From VRUE01 sp963774405 (GTDB taxonomy: Bacteria; Actinomycetota; Thermoleophilia; Solirubrobacterales; 70-9): a DNA stretch of 64,000 nucleotides. The DNA lies in assembly GCA_963774405.1 (NCBI GenBank), contig CAVZEV010000013.1, forward strand, positions 1-64,000, read 5' to 3'. The notes under the pieces are model-generated. The model saw nothing but the letters and a program-made list of their open reading frames with translations. It ran no database searches and was not told where the DNA came from. Position numbers and translations under genes: made by a program. This document shows, one piece after another, positions 36,422 to 45,805 of this stretch (position 1 is the first letter of the stretch; each line of letters starts with the position of its first letter).

Positions 36422-37669
36422 ATGAGCGATATCCAGCCACTCGCCGAGGGCGAGTACCTCTTCACGTCCGAGTCCGTCACCGAGGGTCATCCCGACAAGG
36501 TGGCCGACGCGATCTCCGACGCCGTGCTCGACGCGGTGATGGCGGGCGACCCGGAGGGCCGCGTCGCCTGCGAGACGCTGGTCAACACCGGCATGGCGGT
36601 GGTCTCGGGCGAGATCTCGACCAGCGTCCACCTCGACGTCCCCGAGCTGGTCCGCGAGACGATTCGCCGGATCGGCTACGACCACGGCGACTACGGCTAC
36701 CACTGCGACCACATCTCGGTCCTGGTCTCGCTCGACAAGCAGTCGCCCGACATCGCCCAGGGCGTCGACAAGGCCTATGAGACGCGCACCGAAGCGACCG
36801 AGGACGAACTGCTCGTCGCCGGCGCCGGCGACCAGGGAATGATGTTCGGCTACGCCACCGATGAGACCGAGGCGCTGATGCCGATGCCGATCCACCTCGC
36901 CCACCGGCTGGCCGAACGGCTCGCCGCGGTGCGCAAGGACGGCACCCTCGACTACCTCGGCCCCGACGGCAAGACCCAGGTCACGGTGCGCTACGCCGAC
37001 GGCCGCCCGGTCAAGGTCGAGAAGCTGCTGATCTCGACCCAGCACGCCGAGGGCGTCGAGTCGGAGTCGAAGATCAAGCCCGACCTCTGGGAGCACGTGG
37101 TGCTGCCGGTGCTGAACGCCGAGGCCGCCGGCCTCTTCGAGGAGAGCGAGCTGCGCCGGCACTTCCTCGTCAACCCGACCGGCAAGTTCGTGATCGGCGG
37201 CCCGGTCGGCGACGCCGGCCTCACCGGTCGCAAGATCATCGTCGACACCTATGGCGGCATGGCCCGCCACGGCGGCGGCGCCTTCTCCGGCAAGGACCCG
37301 TCCAAGGTCGACCGCTCCGCCGCCTACGCCTCGCGCCACGTCGCCAAGAACGTCGTCGCCGCCGGCCTCGCCCAGCGCTGCGAGGTCCAGGTCGCCTACG
37401 CGATCGGCGTCGCCCGCCCGATCTCGCTGATGGTCGAGACCTTCGGCACCGGCACCCTTCCCGACGCCCAGATCTCGCGCCTGGTGGAAGCGGAGTTCGA
37501 CCTCCGCCCGGGCGCCTTCCGCGGCTACCTCGACCTGCACCGGCCCGTCTTCAGCCAGACCGCCGCCTACGGGCACTTCGGTCGCGAAGGGGACGCCTTC
37601 ACCTGGGAGCGGACGGATCGGGCTGACGCTTTGAAGGTGGCGGCGGAGTCTGCTGCAACGCCTGCGTAG
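36422..37669 (+). CDS. metK: S-adenosylmethionine synthase
   Basis: Makes SAM from methionine and ATP, 415 aa. FTSESVTEGHPDKVADAISDAV near residue 14, the ATP motif GAGDQGMMFGYATDE near residue 136 and the P-loop-like GGAFSGKDPSKVDRSAAY near residue 280 are diagnostic. It starts 35 nt after der. I see no SAM riboswitch in that short gap. An insertion sequence begins about 10 nt after the stop, so any native terminator has been displaced. Confidence 0.97.
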   Translation: MSDIQPLAEGEYLFTSESVTEGHPDKVADAISDAVLDAVMAGDPEGRVACETLVNTGMAVVSGEISTSVHLDVPELVRETIRRIGYDHGDYGYHCDHISVLVSLDKQSPDIAQGVDKAYETRTEATEDELLVAGAGDQGMMFGYATDETEALMPMPIHLAHRLAERLAAVRKDGTLDYLGPDGKTQVTVRYADGRPVKVEKLLISTQHAEGVESESKIKPDLWEHVVLPVLNAEAAGLFEESELRRHFLVNPTGKFVIGGPVGDAGLTGRKIIVDTYGGMARHGGGAFSGKDPSKVDRSAAYASRHVAKNVVAAGLAQRCEVQVAYAIGVARPISLMVETFGTGTLPDAQISRLVEAEFDLRPGAFRGYLDLHRPVFSQTAAYGHFGREGDAFTWERTDRADALKVAAESAATPA

Positions 37670-37678
37670 ACAGCGGCC

Positions 37679-39091
37679 GGGGTAGGGGTTTCGCTTAACT
37701 TTTTGGGTCTTGCAAAACAAGCGGGGATGAGACCCGGATAGAAGACATCCGCTGCCCTCAGAAGGCTCTGCGTGGTTCTAAAACGCGGAGTCAAGGAGGA
37801 ACAGCGGATGCAAGATCAAGTTAGCCGTCTCGTCGGCTTGGACGGCTTCAGGGTGAGAGGCGTCATCGAGAGGGGCGACCAGCTCGACCTCGAGGTCGAG
37901 CTGGTCGCGCGAGCGGCATCGTGCCCCCACTGCTCAGGTGTGGAGCTGGAGGTCCACGAGCGGCCGGTGGTCACCCTCAGGGACCTGCCGCTGTGTGGCC
38001 GCCGGGCCACCCTGCGCTGGCGCAAGCGCCGCTACCGCTGCAAGGCATGCCGGCGCACCCACACCGAGAGCTGTGAGCAGGGCCGCCCGCGTCAGCGGCT
38101 CACATCCCGTTTCCGGGCCCGGCTGATCGAGCGGGCCGGCTCGGGCGGCGCCCACGCAGAGATTGCCCGCGAGGAGGGGACCTCGCGCTACCAGGTCACC
38201 CGCGCGTTGAGGGTTGCCGCAAGGGAGGCGATCGGCTCCCGCCCGGCGCTGCCGCGACGGCTCTCCTTCGATGAGGCCGCCCACCGCAAGGGCTACGGCA
38301 ACCTGGCCACGGTCGTCTCAGACCTCGATCGCCGCCGCGTGCACGAGGTGCTCGACGGGCGCTCAAGGGCAGTGGTGGAGCGCTACCTCGGCTCCCTGAG
38401 CGAGGCCGAGCGCGATGCCGTGGAGGTGGTCTGCATCGATCCCTATGACCCCTACCGAAATGCGGTGCGAGCAAAGCTCCCCCAAGCCAAGATCGTTGCC
38501 GACCCCTTCCACATCGTGCGCGGCGCCGGGGAGGCGCTTGACAGCGTACGGCGCATCCGCCAGCGCCGGCTGCGGGCAAAGGAGCAGGGTCGGAAGACCC
38601 TGCGCGCCACTTGGAACCCGCGCTTTTACCGCGCCCGCCATTTGCTCTTGCGCGGCAGGGAGCGACTCACCGAGTCCCAGCGCCGGCGCCTTTGCGAGCT
38701 CTTTGCCCACGATCCGGTGATCGCCGAGGCCTGGTGGCTGAAGGAGCTGCTGCGCTCGGTCTATGCCGCCACCGACCGTGCCCAGGCCACGCAGCGGCTC
38801 GACCGCTTCTTCGCCGCTGTGACTCGCAGCGGCCACCAGCCCTTTGAGGCATACGTCAATGGAATCGGGTCTTGGCGCGAGGAGATCCTCGCCTACTTCG
38901 ATAAGCCTGCCTCAAACGGCTACGCGGAGGGAGTGATCAACAAGGTGAAGGTGATCAAGCGCCGCGCCTACGGCCTGCCGAGCTTTGAGAGCTTTCGGGA
39001 GCGGGTGCTCGTAGCATGTGGCTGAAGGGACCATGCTGTGCCTCCCCGCTTAATTTGCAAGAACCAAAAAGTTAAGCGGAACCCCCACCCG
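37679..39091 (+). mobile_element. ISL3-family insertion sequence
   Basis: About 1.41 kb with imperfect terminal inverted repeats of about 45 nt. The left end starts GGGTAGGGGTTTCGCTTAAC (37680) and the right end is the complement of GGGTGGGGGTTCCGCTTAAC (ending 39090); both continue with TTTTTGG and AAGCGGGGA. One transposase gene fills it. I could not find a target-site duplication in the flanks. It lies between metK and a convergent PH-domain gene. Confidence 0.9.
37808..39025 (+). CDS. ISL3-family transposase
   Basis: Transposase of 405 aa. ATG 37808 follows CAAGGAGGAA, a good ribosome site; the open frame extends to 37772. The N-terminal zinc ribbon is CPHCSG...YRCKACRR. A helix-turn-helix region follows (AEIAREEGTSRYQVTRAL). 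DDE residues appear in LSFDEAAHRKGYGN, VVCIDPYDPYRNAV and NGYAEGVINKVKVIKRRAYG. It looks full length and possibly active, with no internal stop. Confidence 0.93.
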   Translation: MQDQVSRLVGLDGFRVRGVIERGDQLDLEVELVARAASCPHCSGVELEVHERPVVTLRDLPLCGRRATLRWRKRRYRCKACRRTHTESCEQGRPRQRLTSRFRARLIERAGSGGAHAEIAREEGTSRYQVTRALRVAAREAIGSRPALPRRLSFDEAAHRKGYGNLATVVSDLDRRRVHEVLDGRSRAVVERYLGSLSEAERDAVEVVCIDPYDPYRNAVRAKLPQAKIVADPFHIVRGAGEALDSVRRIRQRRLRAKEQGRKTLRATWNPRFYRARHLLLRGRERLTESQRRRLCELFAHDPVIAEAWWLKELLRSVYAATDRAQATQRLDRFFAAVTRSGHQPFEAYVNGIGSWREEILAYFDKPASNGYAEGVINKVKVIKRRAYGLPSFESFRERVLVACG

Positions 39092-39114
39092 AACCCCGCC
39101 CACCGCAATCGTCG

Positions 39115-39621
39115 TCAAGCAGCAGGCGGCTGGGCCTCGCCCAGCCCGTGTGATCCCGCCGCGTTCGCGCCCGTCGCCTGGTCGACGCTGTGCACGACCT
39201 GTTGGGGATCGCCGACTCCGTAGAAGACGAAGTTGTAGTCGTCGCCCGCGGCGGTGTCGAAGTCGACGTCGCCGATCTGCATCAGGCGCTGGTAGACCGA
39301 CTGCTTGTAGTTGACGTTCTGGACCCGCTCGAGGCGGGTCTCCTGGACCTCGCGGGAGACGATGCCGCGGCGGATGTTGAGGCGGCGGTCGGTGATCGTG
39401 TAGGTGGTGGCGACGCGCTTGACGAAGCCGATCACGACCGTGCCGGCGATGATCACGAGGACGACCAGGAAGACGGTCGCGCTGCCCGAGCCGAAGAGCT
39501 TGAAGAGGACGCCGGCGATCGCGGCGACGAGGATTCCCTTCAGGTAGAAGCCGAGGATCGCTCGCCATGAGGGGTGGCCCTGGAAGATCACCTGCTCCCC
39601 GGGGCTGAGGTTGAGCGCCAT
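39115..39621 (-). CDS. PH-domain (bPH2, YdbS-like) membrane protein
   Basis: Protein of 168 aa from ATG 39621 (MALNLSPGEQVIFQGHPSW). Two adjacent membrane helices span about residues 23-65 (FYLKGILVAAIAGVLFKLF, then VFLVVLVIIAGTVVIGF). They are followed by a bacterial PH domain (TYTITDRRLNIRRGIVSREVQETRLERVQNV). Members are small membrane proteins of unknown biochemical role. It is divergent from priA with a 49-nt gap, and its stop is 24 nt from the IS right end. Confidence 0.85.
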   Translation of the reverse strand: MALNLSPGEQVIFQGHPSWRAILGFYLKGILVAAIAGVLFKLFGSGSATVFLVVLVIIAGTVVIGFVKRVATTYTITDRRLNIRRGIVSREVQETRLERVQNVNYKQSVYQRLMQIGDVDFDTAAGDDYNFVFYGVGDPQQVVHSVDQATGANAAGSHGLGEAQPPAA

Positions 39622-39670
39622 CGCCGGGCAGCATACCCGCGCCGTCCGCGTTCCTCCATACCTTGGGAAG

Positions 39671-41860
39671 GTGTCGATAGCCAAGGTCGAGCCGCTCACC
39701 ACCGCCCGCGCCCTGCGCGGTCCCTTCGACTACCGCCTGCCCGAGGCGATGGCCGATCTGGAGGTCGGCAGCGTGGTCAAGGTGCCCTTCGGCAGGCGCC
39801 GCATCCTCGGCGTCGTCGTCGGCCTCGCCGACACCTCCTCGCTGCCCGCTGAGCGCCTTGCAGAGCCGATCGAGGCGCTCGAGGCCGGCACGCCGCCGGA
39901 GCTGGTCCGGCTCGGACTCTGGATCGCCGAGGAGTACTGCTCGACCCCCTCACGCGGCTTGCAGCTGGTGCTGCCGCCGGGGACCGGGGCCGGCGGCCAG
40001 CGCGTTCGCTCGCGCCAGGAGCTGCGGGCGGAGATCGCGGTGGCGGGAGAGGAGGCGCTGAGCGGCGAGGGGCGGCTCGGGGTCAAGCAGCGGGCCGTGC
40101 TGGAGGCGCTGCGCGGGGGCGAGATGTCGGCAGCGGAGCTGGGCGAGGCGGTTGGCTCGGACCGCGGCGTGCTGCGCCGGCTCGAGCAGCGCGGCCTGAT
40201 CGCGACCCGCAGCTCGCTGGTGCGGCGCCGCTCCAACCAGCCCCAGGTCGGCGCCGCCGCCGGCCGACCGGAGCTCCTGCCCGAGCAGCAGGCCGCGGTC
40301 GGGGCGCTCGTCGCCGCCCTCGACGGCGAGGCCGGAGCGCCGCGCGAGCAGCTGCTGCACGGCGTCACCGGCTCGGGCAAGACCGAGGTCTACCTCGCCT
40401 CGGTGGAGGCGGCGCTGGCCCGGGGCAAGGGGGCGATCGTGCTGGTCCCCGAGATCGGCCTGGCGCCGCAGGCGGTGGCGCGCTTCCGGGCGCGGCTGGG
40501 CGACCGCTTCGCGGTCCTGCACTCGGCACTCTCCGACGGCGAGCGCTACGACGAGTGGCAGCGGCTGCGCAGCGGCGAGGCGAGTGTCTGCGTCGGTCCC
40601 CGCTCCGCCGTCTTCGCCCCCCTGCGCGACCTCGGCCTGATCGTGATCGACGAGGAGCACGACGCCTCCTACAAGCAGGAGGGCGACCCCTGTTACGACG
40701 CCCGCGCGGTCGCCCGCCGCCGCGCCGCCGAGAACGGCGCCGTGCTCGTTGCCGGCACGGCGACGCCGCGACCGGAGTCCTGGCTGGAGCTGCCCCGACT
40801 GGAGCTGCCGCGCCGGGTGGACGGTCGGGCGATGCCGCCGGTGCGGGTGCTCGACATGCGCGAGGCGGACCCCCGCTCGGGCGCCCTGCACGCCGAGACC
40901 TGGGCCGCCCTGGAGGGCGTCCGCGCCGCCGGCGCCAAGGCGATCGTGATGGTCAACCGGCGCGGCTTCGCCCCCTGGCTCACCTGCCGCTCCTGCGGGC
41001 AGCACTGGAACTGCCCCAACTGCGACGTCTCGCTGATCGTCCACCGCCACAGCGGCCGCCTCGTCTGCCACCACTGCGCCCACAGCGAACCGCTGCCCGG
41101 CGCCTGCGGCGTCTGCGACTCGACCACGCTCTCGCGCGCCGGCGTCGGCACCGAGCAGGTCGAGGCGCTGCTGGCCGAGCGGCTGGCGCCGATGCCGGTC
41201 TTCCGCCTCGACGCCGACACCGCCGCCGGGCGCGGCGCCCACGCCCGCATCCTCGCCGCCTTCGGCGAGGCCGAGAGTGCCGTGCTGGTCGGCACCCAGA
41301 TGGTCGCCAAGGGCCACGACTTCCCCGAGGTGACGCTAAGCGCGATTCTCGACGCCGACGCCACCCTGCGCTTCCCCGACTTCCGCGCCGCCGAGCGCAC
41401 CTTCGCGATGGTCGCCCAGCTCGCCGGGCGCAGCGGTCGCGGGCCGGCCGGCGGCGAGGTGATCGTGCAGACCCTGGCCCCGAGCGCCCCCAGCATTGCC
41501 CACGCGGCCGAGCACGACGCCCGCTCCTTCCTCGCCGAGGAGATCGGGCGGCGCGAGGCGCTGCGCTACCCGCCCTTCTCGCACCTGGCCCGGATCGTGC
41601 TCAAGGCCGAGTCCGAGCGCCGGCTCGACCGCGCCGCCGCCCTGCTCGCCGAGGGCCTCGCCCCGGCCCTGCCCGGCGACACCGACCTGCTCGGCCCGGC
41701 GCCGATGTTCCGCGTCCGCAACCGCCACCGCCGCCGCCTGCTGCTCAAGGCGAGTGAGCGCGAGGCGACCGTCGTCGCGGTCCGCGCCACGGTCGAGCGC
41801 CTCGCCGCCGACCGCAGCCTCAAGGACGTGGCGATCTCCGTCGACATCGACCCGCAGTAG
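39671..41860 (+). CDS. priA: Primosomal protein N' (replication restart helicase PriA)
   Basis: Helicase that reloads the replisome at stalled forks, 729 aa from GTG 39671. The N-terminal DNA-binding domain (VEPLTTARALRGPFDYRLPE) is followed by Walker A GVTGSGKTEVYL near residue 235 and DEEHD near residue 330. The zinc-binding region is CRSCGQHWNCPNCDVSL and CHHC...CGVC near residues 440-485. GTQMVAKGHDFPEVTLSAI and QLAGRSGRG follow. All features of a full PriA are present, without frameshifts. Confidence 0.96.
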   Translation: MSIAKVEPLTTARALRGPFDYRLPEAMADLEVGSVVKVPFGRRRILGVVVGLADTSSLPAERLAEPIEALEAGTPPELVRLGLWIAEEYCSTPSRGLQLVLPPGTGAGGQRVRSRQELRAEIAVAGEEALSGEGRLGVKQRAVLEALRGGEMSAAELGEAVGSDRGVLRRLEQRGLIATRSSLVRRRSNQPQVGAAAGRPELLPEQQAAVGALVAALDGEAGAPREQLLHGVTGSGKTEVYLASVEAALARGKGAIVLVPEIGLAPQAVARFRARLGDRFAVLHSALSDGERYDEWQRLRSGEASVCVGPRSAVFAPLRDLGLIVIDEEHDASYKQEGDPCYDARAVARRRAAENGAVLVAGTATPRPESWLELPRLELPRRVDGRAMPPVRVLDMREADPRSGALHAETWAALEGVRAAGAKAIVMVNRRGFAPWLTCRSCGQHWNCPNCDVSLIVHRHSGRLVCHHCAHSEPLPGACGVCDSTTLSRAGVGTEQVEALLAERLAPMPVFRLDADTAAGRGAHARILAAFGEAESAVLVGTQMVAKGHDFPEVTLSAILDADATLRFPDFRAAERTFAMVAQLAGRSGRGPAGGEVIVQTLAPSAPSIAHAAEHDARSFLAEEIGRREALRYPPFSHLARIVLKAESERRLDRAAALLAEGLAPALPGDTDLLGPAPMFRVRNRHRRRLLLKASEREATVVAVRATVERLAADRSLKDVAISVDIDPQ

Positions 41861-41890
41861 GAGCTCCTCAGTCCTTAGACTCGGATTTAG

Positions 41891-42538
41891 ATGAGTGAAC
41901 CTGCCGAGACGGAGACCGGCGAGCACGAGGTGAGCGAGCTCGAGGCCGAGCTGCTGGAGCGCCGCGAGGCGGCGCTGGCGCACGTGGTCAAGTTCGGCGA
42001 CCCGGTGCTGAAGAGCAGGGCCTCGCCAGTGCGCGAGTTCGGCCCGGAGCTGCGCGCCGAGGTCGAGCGGATGGTCTCGATCATGCGCGACGGCATGGGG
42101 GTCGGTCTCGCCGCCACCCAGCTCGGCGTGCTGCGCCGCCTGCTCGTCTTCCAGGCCGGCGCCGACAGCGAGCCGACCGCGCTGATCAACCCCGAGATCG
42201 AGTGGCTCTCCGAGGAGGTCGTCGTCGCCGAGGAGGGCTGCCTCAGCCTGCCGCGGGTCTCGATGGACGTCGAGCGGCCGCTGCACGCCCGCTTCAGCGG
42301 CCTCGACGTCGACGGCGAGCCGGTCCGCCTCGAGGCCTCGGGCCTGGAGGCGCGGGTGCTCCAGCACGAGCTCGACCACCTCGACGGGGTCCTGATCCTC
42401 GACCGGGCGCCACGCGCGCAGCGCAAGGGCGCCCTGCGCGCCCTGCGCGAGGGCGAGAGCTACAGCCCGCCGCCGGCCGAGCAGGAGGCCGCTGACGAAG
42501 GCAGCGGCGAGCATCGCGAGCCGCGCACAGATGCGTGA
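41891..42538 (+). CDS. def: Peptide deformylase
   Basis: Metal-dependent removal of the N-formyl group from nascent proteins, 215 aa. The three active-site motifs are GVGLAATQ near residue 73, EGCLSLP near residue 115 and the metal-binding HELDH near residue 159. An acidic N-terminal extension of about 30 residues and a C-terminal tail of about 40 residues are longer than usual. It precedes fmt, the formylation partner. Confidence 0.96.
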   Translation: MSEPAETETGEHEVSELEAELLERREAALAHVVKFGDPVLKSRASPVREFGPELRAEVERMVSIMRDGMGVGLAATQLGVLRRLLVFQAGADSEPTALINPEIEWLSEEVVVAEEGCLSLPRVSMDVERPLHARFSGLDVDGEPVRLEASGLEARVLQHELDHLDGVLILDRAPRAQRKGALRALREGESYSPPPAEQEAADEGSGEHREPRTDA

Positions 42539-42548
42539 GTACTAGCGC

Positions 42549-43454
42549 GTGAGAACCGTCTATCTCGGCACGTCGGAGTTCGCCGGCGAGGTGTTGCGCA
42601 AGCTCGCCGCCTCGGCCCACCGGCCGCTGCTGGTCGTCACTCCGCCCGACCGGCCCAAGGGACGCGGCAGGCGCATGCAGTCGCCGCCGGCAGCCGAGGT
42701 CGCGGCGGAGCTCGGCATCGAGCTGCTGCAGACATCCGCCGTCAACGACGAGGAGTCGCTGGCGCGGATCAGGGCCGTGCAGCCGGAGGCGGTCGTCGTC
42801 TGCGCCTTCGGCCAGCTGATCCGCGAGCCGCTGCTCTCGGAGTGGCCGCTGCTCAACATCCATCCCTCGCTGCTGCCGCGCTGGCGCGGCGCGGCGCCGA
42901 TCGAGCGGGCGATCATGGCCGGCGAGGAGCGCACCGGCGTCTGCGTGATGCAGCTGACCGAGGGGCTCGACGCTGGGCCGGTCGCCCTGCGCGAGGAGGT
43001 AGCGATCGGCTCCGAGGACGACTTCGGGACGCTCTCGGCGAAGCTGGCGAGCCTCGGCGGCGACCTCCTGGTGCGGGCCCTGGACCTGCTTGCTGAATCG
43101 CGACTCGAGTTCGTCGAGCAGGACGAGGAGGCGGCGACCTACGCCGAGAAGATCGCCGCCGAAGAGCGGCGCCTGGACCCCGGCAGGCCGGCGAGCGAGC
43201 TCGCCCGCACCGTGCGGGCCCTGACCCCGCACGTCGGCGCCTACCTGGAGACGGCCGGCGGCGAGCGCCTGGGGGTGAGGCGCGCCCGCGCCGTCGACGT
43301 CAGCGTCAAAACGGGCGCGGTCAAGGCCGAGTGGGGCGCGCTTTTGCTCGGCTGCTGCCGCGGCGCGCTGCGGCTGGAGCTGGTGCAGCCGCCGGGCGGC
43401 AAGCCGATGGCGGCGGATGCCTACCTGCGCGGCCACTCGCTGCCGAAGCTGTGA
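42549..43454 (+). CDS. fmt: Methionyl-tRNA formyltransferase
   Basis: Transfers formyl from 10-formyl-THF to initiator Met-tRNA, 301 aa from GTG 42549. The N-terminal Rossmann part is YLGTSEFAGEVLRKL. NIHPSLLPRWRGAAPIERAIMAGE near residue 102 has the catalytic Asn/His, followed by TGVCVMQLTEGLDAGPV. The C-terminal OB-like domain is present. It overlaps rsmB by 4 nt (GTGA). Confidence 0.96.
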   Translation: MRTVYLGTSEFAGEVLRKLAASAHRPLLVVTPPDRPKGRGRRMQSPPAAEVAAELGIELLQTSAVNDEESLARIRAVQPEAVVVCAFGQLIREPLLSEWPLLNIHPSLLPRWRGAAPIERAIMAGEERTGVCVMQLTEGLDAGPVALREEVAIGSEDDFGTLSAKLASLGGDLLVRALDLLAESRLEFVEQDEEAATYAEKIAAEERRLDPGRPASELARTVRALTPHVGAYLETAGGERLGVRRARAVDVSVKTGAVKAEWGALLLGCCRGALRLELVQPPGGKPMAADAYLRGHSLPKL

Positions 43455-44872
43455 GCGGCGCACGGGCCTCGGTCGCCATCGCGCCCGCGCGCCGGCTTGC
43501 CTTCGAGACGATCCGCGCGACCTTCGAGCGCGAGGCCCACACCGAGCTCGCCTTCCGCCGGGCCGCGGATGAGGCCGGGCTGGAGGGCCGCGAGCGCGCC
43601 CAGGCGCAGCGGCTCAGCTATGGCGCCGTGCAGCGCCGCGGCACGATCGACGCCGCGCTGGAGCGTCTCGTCGACCGCCAGCTGCGCGAGATCGACCCGC
43701 CGGTGCTGGCCGGCCTGCGCCTCGGCGTCTACGAGCTGCTCTTCGCCGACGGCACCCCCGACCACGCCGCGGTCGACCAGGCGGTCGAGCTGGTCAAGCG
43801 GGCCGGGGCGGCGCACGCCGCGGGCTTCGTCAACGCGGTGCTGCGCCGGGTCGGCCGCGAGCGCGAGGCCCTGGTCGCGGCGCTGCTCGGCGACGACTCG
43901 ACCCCGGAGGCGGCCGCCGTCAAGCACTCCGCGCCGCTCTGGCTGGCCCAGATGTGGTGGCGCGAGCTCGGCCCCGACGGCGCTCGCTCCCTGCTCGCCG
44001 CCTGCAACCAGCCCCAGGAGTCCTCCTTCCGCGTCAACCCCCTGCGCACCAACGTCGATTCCATCCTCGAGCGCCTCCGCGACGCCGGCGTCACCGCCCA
44101 CCCTGCCCGTTCCGGTGCGCCTTTTCCCCCTATGGCGGGGGAAAAGCGCACCGCAAGCGAGTGGCCGCTGGGGGCGGCCGAGATGATCGTGGTTGGGGGG
44201 CAGACCGGGGGGGTGGTGCCGGAGCTGGTCGCGGCGGGGGAGTTGACGCCGCAGAGCCGTGGCTCGGCGGCAGTGGTCGAGGTGCTCGATCCACAGCCGG
44301 GCGAGCACGTCCTCGACCTCTGCGCCGGGCCCGGGATCAAGACCGGCCAGATCGCGGCGCGGATGGGCGACCGGGGTGAGGTGATCTCGGTCGAGAGCGA
44401 CCCGCAGCGGGCGGCGGAGGTCGCGGCGCAGGCGACGCGCCTGGGCCTGCGCAGCGTCACCGTGATCGAGGCCGACGCCACCGAGGCCGGCATGGCGCCG
44501 GGCTTCGACCGCGTCCTGCTCGACGCCCCCTGTTCGGACCTCGGCGCCCTCGCCTCGCGTCCCGATGCGCGCTGGCGCAAGTCGCCGGCGACGATCAAGC
44601 GCCTGGTCGAGGTCCAGGCCAAGCTGCTGCGCAGGGCGTTCGAGGCGCTGCGGCCGGGCGGCACGCTGGTCTACTCGACCTGCACGATCTCCCGCCGCGA
44701 GAACGAGGAGCAGTCGCGCGCTGCTGGAGGCCGGTGCCGGCGACGCCCCGCGGCTGGCGTCGAGGACCTCGGCGCCCGCGCTCCGGCGCTGCCTCGCCGC
44801 CGATCCGCGTTCCAGCTGCGTCCCGACCGCGATCTCACCACCGGTTTCTTCATCGGCCGTGCGACGCGATGA
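43451..44872 (+). CDS. rsmB: 16S rRNA m5C967 methyltransferase RsmB (Sun)
   Basis: SAM-dependent methyltransferase with an N-terminal NusB-like domain (ARRLAFETIRATFEREA to FVNAVLRRVGRE). The catalytic domain has VLDLCAGPGIKTGQIAARM near residue 292, DAPCSDLGALASRPDARW near residue 358 and STCTISRRENEEQ with the second Cys region. It is about 473 aa. Between 44715 and 44800 conserved C-terminal sequence moves out of and back into frame, suggesting two or more compensating errors. Residues of about 221-236 (SGAPFPPMAGEKRTAS) are encoded by a family A palindrome in the linker before the catalytic domain. Confidence 0.93.
   Translation: MSGARASVAIAPARRLAFETIRATFEREAHTELAFRRAADEAGLEGRERAQAQRLSYGAVQRRGTIDAALERLVDRQLREIDPPVLAGLRLGVYELLFADGTPDHAAVDQAVELVKRAGAAHAAGFVNAVLRRVGREREALVAALLGDDSTPEAAAVKHSAPLWLAQMWWRELGPDGARSLLAACNQPQESSFRVNPLRTNVDSILERLRDAGVTAHPARSGAPFPPMAGEKRTASEWPLGAAEMIVVGGQTGGVVPELVAAGELTPQSRGSAAVVEVLDPQPGEHVLDLCAGPGIKTGQIAARMGDRGEVISVESDPQRAAEVAAQATRLGLRSVTVIEADATEAGMAPGFDRVLLDAPCSDLGALASRPDARWRKSPATIKRLVEVQAKLLRRAFEALRPGGTLVYSTCTISRRENEEQSRAAGGRCRRRPAAGVEDLGARAPALPRRRSAFQLRPDRDLTTGFFIGRATR
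44110..44156. repeat. Palindromic element (family A, copy 2) inside rsmB
   Basis: Left arm TTCCGGTGCGCCTTTTCCCC (from 44110) pairs with 44137-44156 with one bulge, loop TATGGC. It is translated in the same phase as the murG and ribD copies. It falls between the NusB-like domain and the methyltransferase fold, in sequence that is variable among RsmB proteins. Confidence 0.85.
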
Positions 44873-44881
44873 TGCCAGGGG

Positions 44882-45112
44882 ATGACCGAGGGCGAGAGCA
44901 TCATGCGGCGCGCCGCCTGTCCTGGCTGCGGTGAGCCCTGGCTGCGCCCGACGCAGCTCCCCGGCCGCTTCCGCTGCGTGTACTGTCTGCGCCGCTTCGA
45001 GCTCGTTTCGCAATGCCCTAATTGCGGAGAACACCAAACCATCGCCCGAATGAGCACGACCGAGGACATGACCTGCCAGACCTGCGGTGACTCGATGCTG
45101 AGGCCGGTATGA
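44882..45112 (+). CDS. Small zinc-ribbon protein
   Basis: 76 aa from ATG 44882 (or 70 aa from ATG 44903). Four CxxC pairs are visible: CPGC, CVYC, CPNC and CQTC, enough for two zinc sites. I do not recognise a named family. It lies 10 nt after rsmB and overlaps the start of rpe by 4 nt, so it is co-transcribed with translation and carbon genes; the function is unknown. Confidence 0.75.
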   Translation: MTEGESIMRRAACPGCGEPWLRPTQLPGRFRCVYCLRRFELVSQCPNCGEHQTIARMSTTEDMTCQTCGDSMLRPV

Positions 45113-45794
45113 GCGAGCGGATGAAGGAGATGTCGCCTCGCCGCGGGTCGCGCCCTCGATCCTCTCGGCCGACTTCGCCAAGCTCGGCTCCCAGGTCGGC
45201 GAGGTGCTCGACGCCGGCGCCCGGGTGATCCACGTCGATGTGATGGACGGGCATTTCGTGCCGCCGATCACGATCGGGCCGCTTGTCGCCGGCTCGATCG
45301 CCGACCAGGTCCACGCCGCCGGCGGGGCGATCGACGTCCACCTGATGATCGAGCAGCCCGAGCGCCATATCGAGGCCTTCGCCCGGGCCGGCGCCGACTC
45401 GATCACCTTCCACGCCGAGGCCACCGCGCACGCCAACCGCACCGCGGCGGCGATCCGCGAGCTCGGCTGCCTGGCCGGCGTCGCGATCAACCCCGGCACC
45501 CCGGTCGAGGCGGTATCCGAGCTGCGCGACCTCGCCGACATCGTCCTCTGCATGACCGTCAACCCGGGCTGGGGCGGCCAGGCCTTCATCCCCGGCTCTC
45601 CGGACAAGGTCTCGCGCCTGGTGCCGCTGACCGGCAAGGCGAAGATCGAGGTCGACGGCGGCATCGACGCCGCCACCGCCGGCTCGGTTGCGGCGGCCGG
45701 CGCCTCGCTCTTCGTCGCCGGCTCGGCGGTCTTCTGCGCCGACGATCCGCCGGCCGCCTACGCCGAGATCGCCCGGGCGGCGGGCGCCGTCTGA
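45109..45794 (+). CDS. rpe: Ribulose-phosphate 3-epimerase (one frameshift near the start)
   Basis: Interconverts ribulose 5-phosphate and xylulose 5-phosphate, about 228 aa. Conserved blocks are VAPSILSADFAKLG, HVDVMDGHFVPPITIGP with metal ligands, DVHLMIEQPERHI, GVAINPGTPVEAV, MTVNPGWGGQAFI and EVDGGID. The start ATG 45109 (or 45121/45130) is in another frame than VAPSIL, so one base is missing or extra near 45132-45145. It overlaps the zinc-ribbon gene by 4 nt (ATGA). Confidence 0.94.
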
Positions 45795-45805
45795 GCCGGG
45801 CGCCC

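Noticed and set aside
37677..39099. Target-site duplication of the ISL3 element
   Set aside because: The 8-nt flanks outside the inverted repeats do not match in either phase I tried.
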